Below, in pieces: positions 28,506 through 43,819 of a DNA stretch of 64,000 bases (position 1 is its first letter; each line of letters opens with the position of its first letter). The stretch comes from Auanema rhodensis (Eukaryota > Nematoda > Chromadorea > Rhabditida > Rhabditidae): NCBI GenBank assembly GCA_964057225.1, contig OZ059896.1:1550001-1614000 (forward strand), written 5' to 3'. Position numbers and translations under genes: made by a program. The notes under the pieces were generated by a model. It was not told the origin of the DNA. It was given only the letters and a program-made list of their open reading frames with translations, and did not search any database.

Positions 28506-31500
28506 GCATGGTAACCATGACTTTGAAATTTACGTGAACTTTAATTTATGCTAATTAAATGTACACGTGATGTGCACTTGGTATGTAACTCGCTTCACGT
28601 GAAAGTTAAAGAGATGCGGTTTTCAAAATTAAATTCCCCATGTCCATATTAGTCTAAAAACAAATTTTTATATATATTGGTTCATGGTAACCATGACTTT
28701 GAAATTTACGTGAACTTTAATTTATGCTAATTAAATGTACACGTGATGTGCACTTGGTATGTAACTCGCTTCACGTGAAAGATAAATAGATGCGGTTTTC
28801 AAAATTAGATTCCCCATGTCCAAATTAGTCTAAAAACAAATTTTTATTGATATTGGTTCATGGTAACCATGACTTTGAAATTTACGTGAACTTCAATTTA
28901 TGCTAATTTAATGTACACGTGATGTGCACTTGGTATGTAACTCGCTTCACGTGAAAGATAAAGAGATGCGGTTTTCACAATTAGATTCCCCATGTCCATA
29001 TTAGTCTAAAAACAAATTTTCATTGATATTGGTGCATGGTAACCATGACTTTGAAATTTACGTGAACTTTAATTTATGCTAATTAAATGTACACGTGATG
29101 AGCACTTGGTATGTAACTCGCTTCACGTGAAAGATAAAGAGATGCGGTTTTCAAAATTAAATTCCCCATGTCCATATTAGTCTAAAAACAAATTTTTATA
29201 TATATTGGTTCATGGTAACCATGACTTTGAAATTTACGTGAACTTTAATTTATGCTAATTAAATGTACACGTGATGTGCACTTGGTATGTAACTCGCTTC
29301 ACGTGAAAGATAAATAGATGCGGTTTTCAAAATTAGATTCCCCATGTCCAAATTAGTCTAAAAACAAATTTTTATTGATATTGGTTCATGGTAACCATGA
29401 CTTTGAAATTTACGTGAACTTTAATTTATGCTAATTTAATGTACACGTGATGTGCACTTGGTATGTAACTCGCTTCACGTGAAAGATAAAGAGATGCGGT
29501 TTTCACAATTAGATTCCCCATGTCCATATTAGTCTAAAAACAAATTTTTATTGATATTGATTCATGGTAACCATGACTTTGAAATTTACGTGAACTTCAA
29601 TTTATGCTAATTAAATGTACACGTGATGTGCACTTGGTATGTAACTTGCTTCACGTGAAAGATAAAGAGATGCGGTTTTCAAAATTAGATTCCCCATGTC
29701 CATATTAGTCTAAAAACAAATTTTTATATATATATTGGTTCATGGTAACCATGACTTTGAAATTTACGTGAACTTTAATTTATGCTAATTAAATGTACAC
29801 GTGATGTGCACTTGGTATGTAACTCGCTTCACGTGAAAGATAAATAGATGCGGTTTTCAAAATTAGATTCCCCATGTCCAAATTAGTCTAAAAACAAATT
29901 TTTATTGATGTTGGTTCATGGTAACCATGACTTTGAAATTTACGTGAACTTCAATTTATGCTAATTTAATGTACACGTGATGTGCACTTGGTATGTAACT
30001 CGCTTCACGTGAAAGATAAAGAGATGCGGTTTTCACAATTAGATTCCCCATGTCCATATTAGTCTAAAAACAAATTTTCATTGATATTGGTGCATGGTAA
30101 CCATGACTTCGAAATTTACGTGAACTTTAATTTATGCTAATTAAATGTACACGTGATGAGCACTTGGTATGTAACTCGCTTCACGTGAAAGATAAAGAGA
30201 TGCGGTTTTCAAAATTAAATTCCCCATGTCCATATTAGTCTAAAAACAAATTTTTATATTTATTGGTTCATGGTAACCATGACTTTGAAATTTACGTGAA
30301 CTTTAATTTATGCTAATTAAATGTACACGTGATGTGCACTTGGTATGTAACTCGCTTCACGTGAAAGATAAATAGATGCGGTTTTCAAAATTAGATTCCC
30401 CATGTCCAAATTAGTCTAAAAACAAATTTTTATTGATATTGGTTCATGGTAACCATGACTTTGAAATTTACGTGAACTTCAATTTATGCTAATTTAATGT
30501 ACACGTGATGTGCACTTGGTATGTAACTCCCTTCACGTGAAAGATAAAGAGATGCGGTTTTCACAATTAGATTCCCCATGTCCATATTAGTCTAAAAACA
30601 AATTTTCATTGATATTGGTGCATGGTAACCATGACTTTGAAATTTACGTGAACTTTAATTTATGCTAATTAAATGTACACGTGATGAGCACTTGGTATGT
30701 AACTCGCTTCACGTGAAAGATAAAGAGATGCGGTTTTCAAAATTAGATTCCCCATGTCCATATTAGTCTAAAAACAAATTTTTATTGATATTGGTGCATG
30801 GTAACCATGACTTTGAAATTTACGTGAACTTTAATTTATGCTAATTAAATGTACACGTGATGTGCACTTGGTATGTAACTCGCTTCACGTGAAAGTTAAA
30901 GAGATGCGGTTTTCAAAATTAAATTCCCCATGTCCATATTAGTCTAAAAACAAATTTTTATATATATTGGTTCATGGTAACCATGACTTTGAAATTTACG
31001 TGAACTTTAATTTATGCTAATTAAATGTACACGTGATGTGCACTTGGTATGTAACTCGCTTCACGTGAAAGATAAATAGATGCGGTTTTCAAAATTAGAT
31101 TCCCCATGTCCAAATTAGTCTAAAAACAAATTTTTATTGATATTGGTTCATGGTAACCATGACTTTGAAATTTACGTGAACTTCAATTTATGCTAATTTA
31201 ATGTACACGTGATGTGCACTTGGTATGTAACTCGCTTCACGTGAAAGATAAAGAGATGCGGTTTTCACAATTAGATTCCCCATGTCCATATTAGTCTAAA
31301 AACAAATTTTCATTGATATTGGTGCATGGTAACCATGACTTTGAAATTTACGTGAACTTTAATTTATGCTAATTAAATGTACACGTGATGAGCACTTGGT
31401 ATGTAACTCGCTTCACGTGAAAGATAAAGAGATGCGGTTTTCAAAATTAAATTCCCCATGTCCATATTAGTCTAAAAACAAATTTTTATATATATTGGTT

Positions 31501-32014
31501 CATGGTAACCATGACTTTGAAATTTACGTGAACTTTAATTTATGCTAATTAAATGTACACGTGATGTGCACTTGGTATGTAACTCGCTTCACGTGAAAGA
31601 TAAATAGATGCGGTTTTCAAAATTAGATTCCCCATGTCCAAATTAGTCTAAAAACAAATTTTTATTGATATTGGTTCATGGTAACCATGACTTTGAAATT
31701 TACGTGAACTTTAATTTATGCTAATTTAATGTACACGTGATGTGCACTTGGTATGTAACTCGCTTCACGTGAAAGATAAAGAGATGCGGTTTTCACAATT
31801 AGATTCCCCATGTCCATATTAGTCTAAAAACAAATTTTTATTGATATTGATTCATGGTAACCATGACTTTGAAATTTACGTGAACTTCAATTTATGCTAA
31901 TTAAATGTACACGTGATGTGCACTTGGTATGTAACTTGCTTCACGTGAAAGATAAAGAGATGCGGTTTTCAAAATTAGATTCCCCATGTCCATATTAGTC
32001 TAAAAACAAATTTT
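27357..32014 (+). repeat. 13-monomer HOR, 2290-bp unit, two copies
   Basis: An offset of 2290 bp (13 x 176 + 2) joins the long AT tract at 27431/29721, GTAACTCCC at 28233/30523 and GTAACTTGC at 29641/31931. The match starts after about 27356/29646 and ends near 29725/32015, where one side has the AT tract and the other has TTATTGATATTGG. The unit overlaps the right end of the 23-24-monomer HOR, so its first copy is part of that repeat and was then amplified on its own. Confidence 0.8.
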
Positions 32015-35000
32015 TATTGATATTGGTGCATGGTAACCATGACTTTGAAATTTACGTGAACTTTAATTTATGCTAATTAAATGTACACGTGATGGGCACT
32101 TGGTATGTAACTCGCTTCACGTGAAAGATAAATAGATGCGGTTTTCCAAATTAGATTCCCCATGTCCAAATTAGTCTAAAAACAAATTTTTATTGATATT
32201 GGTTCATGGTAACCATGACTTTGAAATTTACGTGAACTTTAATTTATGCTAATTTAATTTACACGTGATGTGCCCTTAGTATGTAACTCGCTTCACGTGA
32301 AAGATAAAGAGATGCGGTTTTCAAAATTAGATTCCCCATGTCCATATTAGTCTAAAAACAAATTTTTATTGATATTGGTTCATGGTAACCATGACTTTGA
32401 AATTTACGTGAACTTCAATTTATGCTAATTAAATGTACACGTGATGTGCACTTGGTATGTAACTCGCTTCACGTGAAAGATAAAGAGATGCGGTTTTCAA
32501 AATTAGATTCCCCATGTCCATATTAGTCTAAAAACAAATTTTTATTGATATTGGTTCATGGTAACCATGACTTTGAAATTTACGTGAACTTTAATTTATG
32601 CTAATTAAATGTACACGTGATGTGCACTTGGTATGTAACTCGCTTCACGTGGAAGATAAAGAGATGCGGTTTTCAAAATTAGATTCCCCATGTCCATATT
32701 AGTTTAAAAACAAATTTTTATTGATATTGGTTCATGGTAACCATGACTTTGAAATTTACGTGAACTTCAATTTATGCTAATTAAATGTACACATGATGTG
32801 CACTTGGTATGTAACTCGCTTCACGTGAAAGATAAAGAGATGCGGTTTTCAAAATTAGATTCCCCATGTCCATATTAGTCTAAAAACAAATTTTTATTGA
32901 TATTGGTTCATGGTAACCATGACTTTGAAATTTACGTGAACTTTAATTTATGCTAATTAAATGTACACGTGATGTGCACTTGGTATGTAACTCGCTTCAC
33001 GTGAAAGATAAAGAGATGCGGTTTTCAAAATTAGATTCCCCATGTCCATATTAGTCTAAAAACAAATTTTTATTGATATTGGTTCATGGTAACCATGACT
33101 TTGAAATTTACGTGAACTTTAATTTATGCTAATTAAATGTACACGTGATGTGCACTTGGTATGTAACTCGCTTCACGTGAAAGATAAAGAGATGCCGTTT
33201 TCAAAATTAGATTCCCCATGTCCATATTAGTCTAAAAACAAATTTTTATTGATATTGGTTCATGGTAACCATGACTTTGAAATTTACGTGAACTTTAATT
33301 TATGCTAATTAAATGTACACGTGATGTGCACTTGGTATGTAACTCGCTTCACGTGAAAGATAAAGAGATGCGGTTTTTAAAATTAGATTCCCCATGTCCA
33401 TATTAGTCTAAAAACAAATTTTTATTGATATTGGTTCATGGTAACCATGACTTTGAAATTTACGTGAACTTTAATTTATGCTAATTAAATGTACACGTGA
33501 TGTGCACTTGGTATGTAACTCGCTTCACGTGGAAGATAAAGAGATGCGGTTTTCAAAATTAGATTCCCCATGTCAATATTAGTCTAAAAACAAATTTGTA
33601 TTGATATTGGTTCATGGTAACCATGACTTTGAAATTTACGTGAACTTCAATTTATGCTAATTTAATGTACACGTGATGTGCACTTGGTATGTAACTCGCT
33701 TCACGTGAAAGATAAAGAGATGCGGTTTTCACAATTAGATTCCCCATGTCCATATTAGTCTAAAAACAAATTTTCATTGATATTGGTGCATGGTAACCAT
33801 GACTTTGAAATTTACGTGAACTTTAATTTATGCTAATTAAATGTACACGTGATGAGCACTTGGTATGTAACTCGCTTCACGTGAAAGATAAAGAGATGCG
33901 GTTTTCAAAATTAAATTCCCCATGTCCATATTAGTCTAAAAACAAATTTTTATATATATTGGTTCATGGTAACCATGACTTTGAAATTTACGTGAACTTT
34001 AATTTATGCTAATTAAATGTACACGTGATGTGCACTTGGTATGTAACTCGCTTCACGTGAAAGATAAATAGATGCGGTTTTCAAAATTAGATTCCCCATG
34101 TCCAAATTAGTCTAAAAACAAATTTTTATTGATATTGGTTCATGGTAACCATGACTTTGAAATTTACGTGAACTTTAATTTATGCTAATTTAATGTACAC
34201 GTGATGTGCACTTGGTATGTAACTCGCTTCACGTGAAAGATAAAGAGATGCGGTTTTCACAATTAGATTCCCCATGTCCATATTAGTCTCAAAACAAATT
34301 TTTATTGATATTGATTCATGGTAACCATGACTTTGAAATTTACGTGAACTTCAATTTATGCTAATTAAATGTACACGTGATGTGCACTTGGTATGTAACT
34401 TGCTTCACGTGAAAGATAAAGAGATGCGGTTTTCAAAATTAGATTCCCCATGTCCATATTAGTCTAAAAACAAATTTTTATTGATATTGGTGCATGGTAA
34501 CCATGACTTTGAAATTTACGTGAACTTTAATTTATGCTAATTAAATGTACACGTGATGGGCACTTGGTATGTAACTCGCTTCACGTGAAAGATAAATAGA
34601 TGCGGTTTTCCAAATTAGATTCCCCATGTCCAAATTAGTCTAAAAACAAATTTTTATTGATATTGGTTCATGGTAACCATGACTTTGAAATTTACGTGAA
34701 CTTTAATTTATGCTAATTTAATTTACACGTGATGTGCCCTTGGTATGTAACTCGCTTCACGTGAAAGATAAAGAGATGCGGTTTTCAAAATTAGATTCCC
34801 CATGTCCATATTAGTCTAAAAACAAATTTTTATTGATATTGGTTCATGGTAACCATGACTTTGAAATTTACGTGAACTTCAATTTATGCTAATTAAATGT
34901 ACACGTGATGTGCACTTGGTATGTAACTCGCTTCACGTGAAAGATAAAGAGATGCGGTTTTCAAAATTAGATTCCCCATGTCCATATTAGTCTAAAAACA

Positions 35001-36598
35001 AATTTTTATTGATATTGGTTCATGGTAACCATGACTTTGAAATTTACGTGAACTTTAATTTATGCTAATTAAATGTACACGTGATGTGCACTTGGTATGT
35101 AACTCGCTTCACGTGGAAGATAAAGAGATGCGGTTTTCAAAATTAGATTCCCCATGTCCATATTAGTTTAAAAACAAATTTTTATTGATATTGGTTCATG
35201 GTAACCATGACTTTGAAATTTACGTGAACTTCAATTTATGCTAATTAAATGTACACATGATGTGCACTTGGTATGTAACTCGCTTCACGTGAAAGATAAA
35301 GAGATGCGGTTTTCAAAATTAGATTCCCCATGTCCATATTAGTCTAAAAACAAATTTTTATTGATATTGGTTCATGGTAACCATGACTTTGAAATTTACG
35401 TGAACTTTAATTTATGCTAATTAAATGTACACGTGATGTGCACTTGGTATGTAACTCGCTTCACGTGAAAGATAAAGAGATGCGGTTTTCAAAATTAGAT
35501 TCCCCATGTCCATATTAGTCTAAAAACAAATTTTTATTGATATTGGTTCATGGTAACCATGACTTTGAAATTTACGTGAACTTTAATTTATGCTAATTAA
35601 ATGTACACGTGATGTGCACTTGGTATGTAACTCGCTTCACGTGAAAGATAAAGAGATGCGGTTTTCAAAATTAGATTCCCCATGTCCATATTAGTCTAAA
35701 AACAAATTTTTATTGATATTGGTTCATGGTAACCATGACTTTGAAATTTACGTGAACTTTAATTTATGCTAATTAAATGTACACGTGATGTGCACTTGGT
35801 ATGTAACTCGCTTCACGTGAAAGATAAAGAGATGCGGTTTTTAAAATTAGATTCCCCATGTCCATATTAGTCTAAAAACAAATTTTTATTGATATTGGTT
35901 CATGGTAACCATGACTTTGAAATTTACGTGAACTTTAATTTATGCTAATTAAATGTACACGTGATGTGCACTTGGTATGTAACTCGCTTCACGTGGAAGA
36001 TAAAGAGATGCGGTTTTCAAAATTAGATTCCCCATGTCAATATTAGTCTAAAAACAAATTTGTATTGATATTGGTTCATGGTAACCATGACTTTGAAATT
36101 TACGTGAACTTCAATTTATGCTAATTTAATGTACACGTGATGTGCACTTGGTATGTAACTCGCTTCACGTGAAAGATAAAGAGATGCGGTTTTCACAATT
36201 AGATTCCCCATGTCCATATTAGTCTAAAAACAAATTTTCATTGATATTGGTGCATGGTAACCATGACTTTGAAATTTACGTGAACTTTAATTTATGCTAA
36301 TTAAATGTACACGTGATGAGCACTTGGTATGTAACTCGCTTCACGTGAAAGATAAAGAGATGCGGTTTTCAAAATTAAATTCCCCATGTCCATATTAGTC
36401 TAAAAACAAATTTTTATATATATTGGTTCATGGTAACCATGACTTTGAAATTTACGTGAACTTTAATTTATGCTAATTAAATGTACACGTGATGTGCACT
36501 TGGTATGTAACTCGCTTCACGTGAAAGATAAATAGATGCGGTTTTCAAAATTAGATTCCCCATGTCCAAATTAGTCTAAAAACAAATTTTTATTGATA
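31131..36598 (+). repeat. 14-monomer HOR, 2464-bp unit, two copies
   Basis: An offset of 2464 bp (14 x 176) links GATGAGC at 31387/33851/36315, CTTCAATTTATG at 31181/33645/36109, GTAACTTGC near 31932/34396, GATGGGC at 32091/34555 and AAATTTGTATTG at 33592/36056. Private changes include TGCCCTTAG near 32274 against TGCCCTTGG in the other copy, GATGCCGTTT near 33192, and AGTCTCAAAA near 34286. The match begins near 31131 and ends at about 34134/36598. Confidence 0.8.
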
Positions 36599-39500
36599 TT
36601 GGTTTATGGTAACCATGACTTTGAAATTTACGTGAACTTTAATTTATGCTAATTGAATGTACACGTGATGTGCACTTGGTATGTAACTCGCTTCACGTGG
36701 AAGATGAAGAGATGCGGTTTTCAAAATTAGATTCCCCATGTCCATATTAGTCTAAAAACAAATTTTTATTGATATTGGTTCATGGTAACCATGACTTTGA
36801 AATTTACGTGAACTTTAATTTATGCTAATTTAATGTACACGTGATGTGCACTTGGTATGTAACTCGCTTCACGTGAAAGATAAAGAGATGCGGTTTTCAC
36901 AATTAGATTCCCCATGTCCATATTAGTCTAAAAACAAATTTTTATTGATATTGATTCATGGTAACCATGACTTTGAAATTTACGTGAACTTCAATTTATG
37001 CTAATTAAATGTACACGTGATGTGCACTTGGTATGTAACTTGCTTCACGTGAAAGATAAAGAGATGCGGTTTTCAAAATTAGATTCCCCATGTCCATATT
37101 AGTTTAAAAACAAATTTTTATTGATATTGGTTCATGGTAACCATGACTTTGAAATTTACGTGAACTTCAATTTATGCTAATTAAATGTACACATGATGTG
37201 CACTTGGTATGTAACTCGCTTCACGTGAAAGATAAAGAGATGCGGTTTTCAAAATTAGATTCCCCATGTCCATATTAGTCTAAAAACAAATTTTTATTGA
37301 TATTGGTTCATGGTAACCATGACTTTGAAATTTACGTGAACTTTAATTTATGCTAATTAAATGTACACGTGATGTGCACTTGGTATGTAACTCGCTTCAC
37401 GTGAAAGATAAAGAGATGCGGTTTTCAAAATTAGATTCCCCATGTCCATATTAGTCTAAAAACAAATTTTTATTGATATTGGTTCATGGTAACCATGACT
37501 TTGAAATTTACGTGAACTTTAATTTATGCTAATTAAATGTACACGTGATGTGCACTTGGTATGTAACTCGCTTCACGTGAAAGATAAAGAGATGCGGTTT
37601 TCAAAATTAGATTCCCCATGTCCATATTAGTCTAAAAACAAATTTTTATTGATATTGGTTCATGGTAACCATGACTTTGAAATTTACGTGAACTTTAATT
37701 TATGCTAATTAAATGTACACGTGATGTGCACTTGGTATGTAACTCGCTTCACGTGAAAGATAAAGAGATGCGGTTTTTAAAATTAGATTCCCCATGTCCA
37801 TATTAGTCTAAAAACAAATTTTTATTGATATTGGTTCATGGTAACCATGACTTTGAAATTTACGTGAACTTTAATTTATGCTAATTAAATGTACACGTGA
37901 TGTGCACTTGGTATGTAACTCGCTTCACGTGGAAGATAAAGAGATGCGGTTTTCAAAATTAGATTCCCCATGTCAATATTAGTCTAAAAACAAATTTGTA
38001 TTGATATTGGTTCATGGTAACCATGACTTTGAAATTTACGTGAACTTCAATTTATGCTAATTTAATGTACACGTGATGTGCACTTGGTATGTAACTCGCT
38101 TCACGTGAAAGATAAAGAGATGCGGTTTTCACAATTAGATTCCCCATGTCCATATTAGTCTAAAAACAAATTTTCATTGATATTGGTGCATGGTAACCAT
38201 GACTTTGAAATTTACGTGAACTTTAATTTATGCTAATTAAATGTACACGTGATGAGCACTTGGTATGTAACTCGCTTCACGTGAAAGATAAAGAGATGCG
38301 GTTTTCAAAATTAAATTCCCCATGTCCATATTAGTCTAAAAACAAATTTTTATATATATTGGTTCATGGTAACCATGACTTTGAAATTTACGTGAACTTT
38401 AATTTATGCTAATTAAATGTACACGTGATGTGCACTTGGTATGTAACTCGCTTCACGTGAAAGATAAATAGATGCGGTTTTCAAAATTAGATTCCCCATG
38501 TCCAAATTAGTCTAAAAACAAATTTTTATTGATATTGGTTCATGGTAACCATGACTTTGAAATTTACGTGAACTTTAATTTATGCTAATTTAATGTACAC
38601 GTGATGTGCACTTGGTATGTAACTCGCTTCACGTGAAAGATAAAGAGATGCGGTTTTCACAATTAGATTCCCCATGTCCATATTAGTCTAAAAACAAATT
38701 TTTATTGATATTGATTCATGGTAACCATGACTTTGAAATTTACGTGAACTTCAATTTATGCTAATTAAATGTACACGTGATGTGCACTTGGTATGTAACT
38801 TGCTTCACGTGAAAGATAAAGAGATGCGGTTTTCAAAATTAGATTCCCCATGTCCATATTAGTCTAAAAACAAATTTTTATTGATATTGGTGCATGGTAA
38901 CCATGACTTTGAAATTTACGTGAACTTTAATTTATGCTAATTAAATGTACACGTGATGGGCACTTGGTATGTAACTCGCTTCACGTGAAAGATAAATAGA
39001 TGCGGTTTTCCAAATTAGATTCCCCATGTCCAAATTAGTCTAAAAACAAATTTTTATTGATATTGGTTCATGGTAACCATGACTTTGAAATTTACGTGAA
39101 CTTTAATTTATGCTAATTTAATGTACACGTGATGTGCCCTTGGTATGTAACTCGCTTCACGTGAAAGATAAAGAGATGCGGTTTTCAAAATTAGATTCCC
39201 CATGTCCATATTAGTCTAAAAACAAATTTTTATTGATATTGGTTCATGGTAACCATGACTTTGAAATTTACGTGAACTTCAATTTATGCTAATTAAATGT
39301 ACACGTGATGTGCACTTGGTATGTAACTCGCTTCACGTGAAAGATAAAGAGATGCGGTTTTCAAAATTAGATTCCCCATGTCCATATTAGTCTAAAAACA
39401 AATTTTTATTGATATTGGTTCATGGTAACCATGACTTTGAAATTTACGTGACCTTTAATTTATGCTAATTAAATGTACACGTGATGTGCACTTGGTATGT

Positions 39501-40810
39501 AACTCGCTTCACGTGGAAGATAAAGAGATGCGGTTTTCAAAATTAGATTCCCCATGTCCATATTAGTTTAAAAACAAATTTTTATTGATATTGGTTCATG
39601 GTAACCATGACTTTGAAATTTACGTGAACTTCAATTTATGCTAATTAAATGTACACATGATGTGCACTTGGTGTGTAACTCGCTTCACGTGAAAGATAAA
39701 GAGATGCGGTTTTCAAAATTAGATTCCCCATGTCCATATTAGTCTAAAAACAAATTTTTATTGATATTGGTTCATGGTAACCATGACTTTGAAATTTACG
39801 TGAACTTCAATTTATGCTAATTAAATGTACACGTGATGTGCACTTGGTATGTAACTCGCTTCACGTGAAAGATAAAGAGATGCGGTTTTCAAAATTAGAT
39901 TCCCCATGTCCATATTAGTCTAAAAACAAATTTTTATTGATATTGGTTCATGGTAACCATGACTTTGAAATTTACGTGAACTTTAATTTATGCTAATTAA
40001 ATGTACACGTGATGTGCACTTGGTATGTAACTCGCTTCACGTGAAAGATAAAGAGATGCGGTTTTCACAATTAGATTCCCCATGTCCATATTAGTCTAAA
40101 AACAAATTTTTATTGATATTGGTTCATGGTAACCATGACTTTGAAATTTACGTGAACTTTAATTTATGCTAATTAAATGTACACGTGATGTGCACTTGGT
40201 ATGTAACTCGCTTCACGTGAAAGATAAAGAGATGCGGTTTTCAAAATTAGATTCCCCATGTCCATATTAGTCTAAAAACAAATTTTTATTGATATTGGTT
40301 CATGGTAACCATGACTTTGAAATTTACGTGAACTTTAATTTATGCTAATTAAATGTACACGTGATGTGCACTTGGTATGTAACTCGCTTCACGTGAAAGA
40401 TAAAGAGATGCGGTTTTTAAAATTAGATTCCCCATGTCCATATTAGTCTAAAAACAAATTTTTATTGATATTGGTTCATGGTAACCATGACTTTGAAATT
40501 TACGTGAACTTTAATTTATGCTAATTAAATGTACACGTGATGTGCACTTGGTATGTAACTCGCTTCACGTGGAAGATAAAGAGATGCGGTTTTCAAAATT
40601 AGATTCCCCATGTCAATATTAGTCTAAAAACAAATTTGTATTGATATTGGTTCATGGTAACCATGACTTTGAAATTTACGTGAACTTTAATTTATGCTAA
40701 TTAAATGTACACGTGATGTGCACTTGGTATGTAACTCGCTTCACGTGAAAGATAAAGAGATGCGGTTTTTAAAATTAGATTCCCCATGTCCATATTAGTC
40801 TAAAAACAAA
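34390..40810 (+). repeat. Rearranged copies of the 14-monomer unit (25-, 14- and 15-monomer offsets)
   Basis: Markers of the preceding HOR reappear further right at different offsets. GATGGGC and GTAACTTGC recur 4400 bp later (25 x 176; 34555/38955 and 34396/38796). ACATGATG recurs at 2464 bp (37191/39655). AAATTTGTATTG recurs first at 1936 bp (36056/37992) and then at 2640 bp (37992/40632). The last shift reflects an extra monomer near 39777. The segment therefore holds incomplete and shuffled copies and not a clean third or fourth unit. Confidence 0.65.
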
Positions 40811-43800
40811 TTTTTATTGATATTGGTTTATGGTAACCATGACTTTGAAATTTACGTGAACTTTAATTTTTGCTAATTTAATGTACACGTGATGTGCACT
40901 TTGTATGTAACTCGCTTCACGTGAAAGATAAAGAGATGCGGTTTTCAAAATTAGATTCCCCATGTCCATATTAGTCTAAAAACAAATATTTATTGATATT
41001 GGTTCATGGTAACCATGACTTTGAAATTTACGTGAACTTTAATTTATGCTAGTTAAATGTACACGTGATGTGCACTTGGTATGTAACTCGCTTCACGTGA
41101 AAGATAAAGAGATGCGGTTTTTAAAATTAGATTCCCCATGTCCATATTAGTCTAAAAACAAATTTTTATTGATATTGGTTTATGCTAACCATGACTTTGA
41201 AATTTACGTGAACTTTAATTTATGCTAATTAAATGTACACGTGATGAGCACTTGGTATGTAACTCGCTTCACGTGAAAGATAAAGAGATGCGGTTTTCAA
41301 AATTAGATTCCCCATGTCCATATTAGTCTAAAAACAAATTTTTATTGATATTGGTTCATGCTAACCATGACTTTGAAATTTACGTGAACTTTAATTTATG
41401 CTAATTGAATGTACACGTGATGTGCACTTGGTATGTAACTCGCTTTACGTGAAAGATAAAGAGATGCGGTTTTCAAAATTAGATTCCCCATGTCCATATT
41501 AGTCTAAAAACAAATTTTTATTGATATTGGTTCATGGTAACCATGACTTTGAAATTTACGTGAACTTTAATTTATGCTAATTGAATGTACACGTGATGTG
41601 CACTTGGTATGTAACTCGCTTCACGTGAAAGATAAAGAGATGCGGTTTTCAAAGTTAGATTCCCCATGTCCAAATTAGTCTAAAAACAAATTTTTATTGA
41701 TATTGGTTCATGGTAACCATGACTTTGAAATTTACGTGAACTTTAATTTATGCTAATTAAATGTACACGTGATGTGCACTTGGTATGTAACTCGCTTCAC
41801 GTGAAAGATAAAGAGATGCGGTTTTCAAAATTAAATTCCCCATGTCCATATTAGTCTAAAAACAAATTTTTATATATATTGGTTCATGGTAACCATGACT
41901 TTGAAATTTACGTGAACTTTAATTTATGCTAATTTAATGTACACGTGATGTGCACTTGGTATGTAACTCGCTTCACGTGAAAGATAAAGAGATGCGGTTT
42001 TCACAATTAGATTCCCCATGTCCATATTAGTCTAAAAACAAATTTTCATTGATATTGGTGCATGGTAACCATGACTTTGAAATTTACGTGAACTTTAATT
42101 TATGCTAATTAAATGTACACGTGATGAGCACTTGGTATGTAACTCGCTTCACGTGAAAGATAAAGAGATGCGGTTTTCAAAATTAGATTCCCCATGTCCA
42201 TATTAGTCTAAAAACAAATTTTTATTGATATTGGTTTATGGTAACCATGACTTTGAAATTTACGTGAACTTTAATTTATGCTAATTAAATGTACACGTGA
42301 TGTGCACTTGGTATGTAACTCGCTTCACGTGAAAGATAAAGAGATGCGGTTTTCAAAATTAGATTCCCCATGTCCATATTAGTCTAAAAACAAATTTTTA
42401 TTGATATTGGTTTATGGTAACCATGACTTTGAAATTTACGTGAACTTTAATTTTTGCTAATTTAATGTACACGTGATGTGCACTTTGTATGTAACTCGCT
42501 TCACGTGAAAGATAAAGAGATGCGGTTTTCAAAATTAGATTCCCCATGTCCATATTAGTCTAAAAACAAATATTTATTGATATTGGTTCATGGTAACCAT
42601 GACTTTGAAATTTACGTGAACTTTAATTTATGCTAGTTAAATGTACACGTGATGTGCACTTGGTATGTAACTCGCTTCACGTGAAAGATAAAGAGATGCG
42701 GTTTTTAAAATTAGATTCCCCATGTCCATATTAGTCTAAAAACAAATTTTTATTGATATTGGTTTATGCTAACCATGACTTTGAAATTTACGTGAACTTT
42801 AATTTATGCTAATTAAATGTACACGTGATGAGCACTTGGTATGTAACTCGCTTCACGTGAAAGATAAAGAGATGCGGTTTTCAAAATTAGATTCCCCATG
42901 TCCATATTAGTCTAAAAACAAATTTTTATTGATATTGGTTCATGCTAACCATGACTTTGAAATTTACGTGAACTTTAATTTATGCTAATTGAATGTACAC
43001 GTGATGTGCACTTGGTATGTAACTCGCTTTACGTGAAAGATAAAGAGATGCGGTTTTCAAAATTAGATTCCCCATGTCCATATTAGTCTAAAAACAAATT
43101 TTTATTGATATTGGTTCATGGTAACCATGACTTTGAAATTTACGTGAACTTTAATTTATGCTAATTGAATGTACACGTGATGTGCACTTGGTATGTAACT
43201 CGCTTCACGTGAAAGATAAAGAGATGCGGTTTTCAAAGTTAGATTCCCCATGTCCAAATTAGTCTAAAAACAAATTTTTATTGATATTGGTTCATGGTAA
43301 CCATGACTTTGAAATTTACGTGAACTTTAATTTATGCTAATTAAATGTACACGTGATGTGCACTTGGTATGTAACTCGCTTCACGTGAAAGATAAAGAGA
43401 TGCGGTTTTCAAAATTAAATTCCCCATGTCCATATTAGTCTAAAAACAAATTTTTATATATATTGGTTCATGGTAACCATGACTTTGAAATTTACGTGAA
43501 CTTTAATTTATGCTAATTTAATGTACACGTGATGTGCACTTGGTATGTAACTCGCTTCACGTGAAAGATAAAGAGATGCGGTTTTCACAATTAGATTCCC
43601 CATGTCCATATTAGTCTAAAAACAAATTTTCATTGATATTGGTGCATGGTAACCATGACTTTGAAATTTACGTGAACTTTAATTTATGCTAATTAAATGT
43701 ACACGTGATGAGCACTTGGTATGTAACTCGCTTCACGTGAAAGATAAAGAGATGCGGTTTTCAAAATTAGATTCCCCATGTCCATATTAGTCTAAAAACA

Positions 43801-43819
43801 AATTTTTATTGATATTGGT
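40770..43819 (+). repeat. 9-monomer HOR, 1584-bp unit, about two copies, with a partial third
   Basis: The unusual TTTAATTTTTGC occurs at 40862 and 42446, exactly 1584 bp (9 x 176) apart. The same offset joins the TTTATGCTAACC variant (about 41182/42766), TTCATGCTAACC (41355/42939), GCTTTACGTG (41442/43026) and TTTTCAAAGTTAG (about 41647/43231). A third partial copy lies 1760 bp (10 x 176) after the second: CATGCTAACC at 44701, GCTTTACGTG near 44786 and AAAGTTAG near 44995. The matching segment begins after 40768, where TTTTTAAAATT faces TTTTCAAAATT. Confidence 0.8.
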
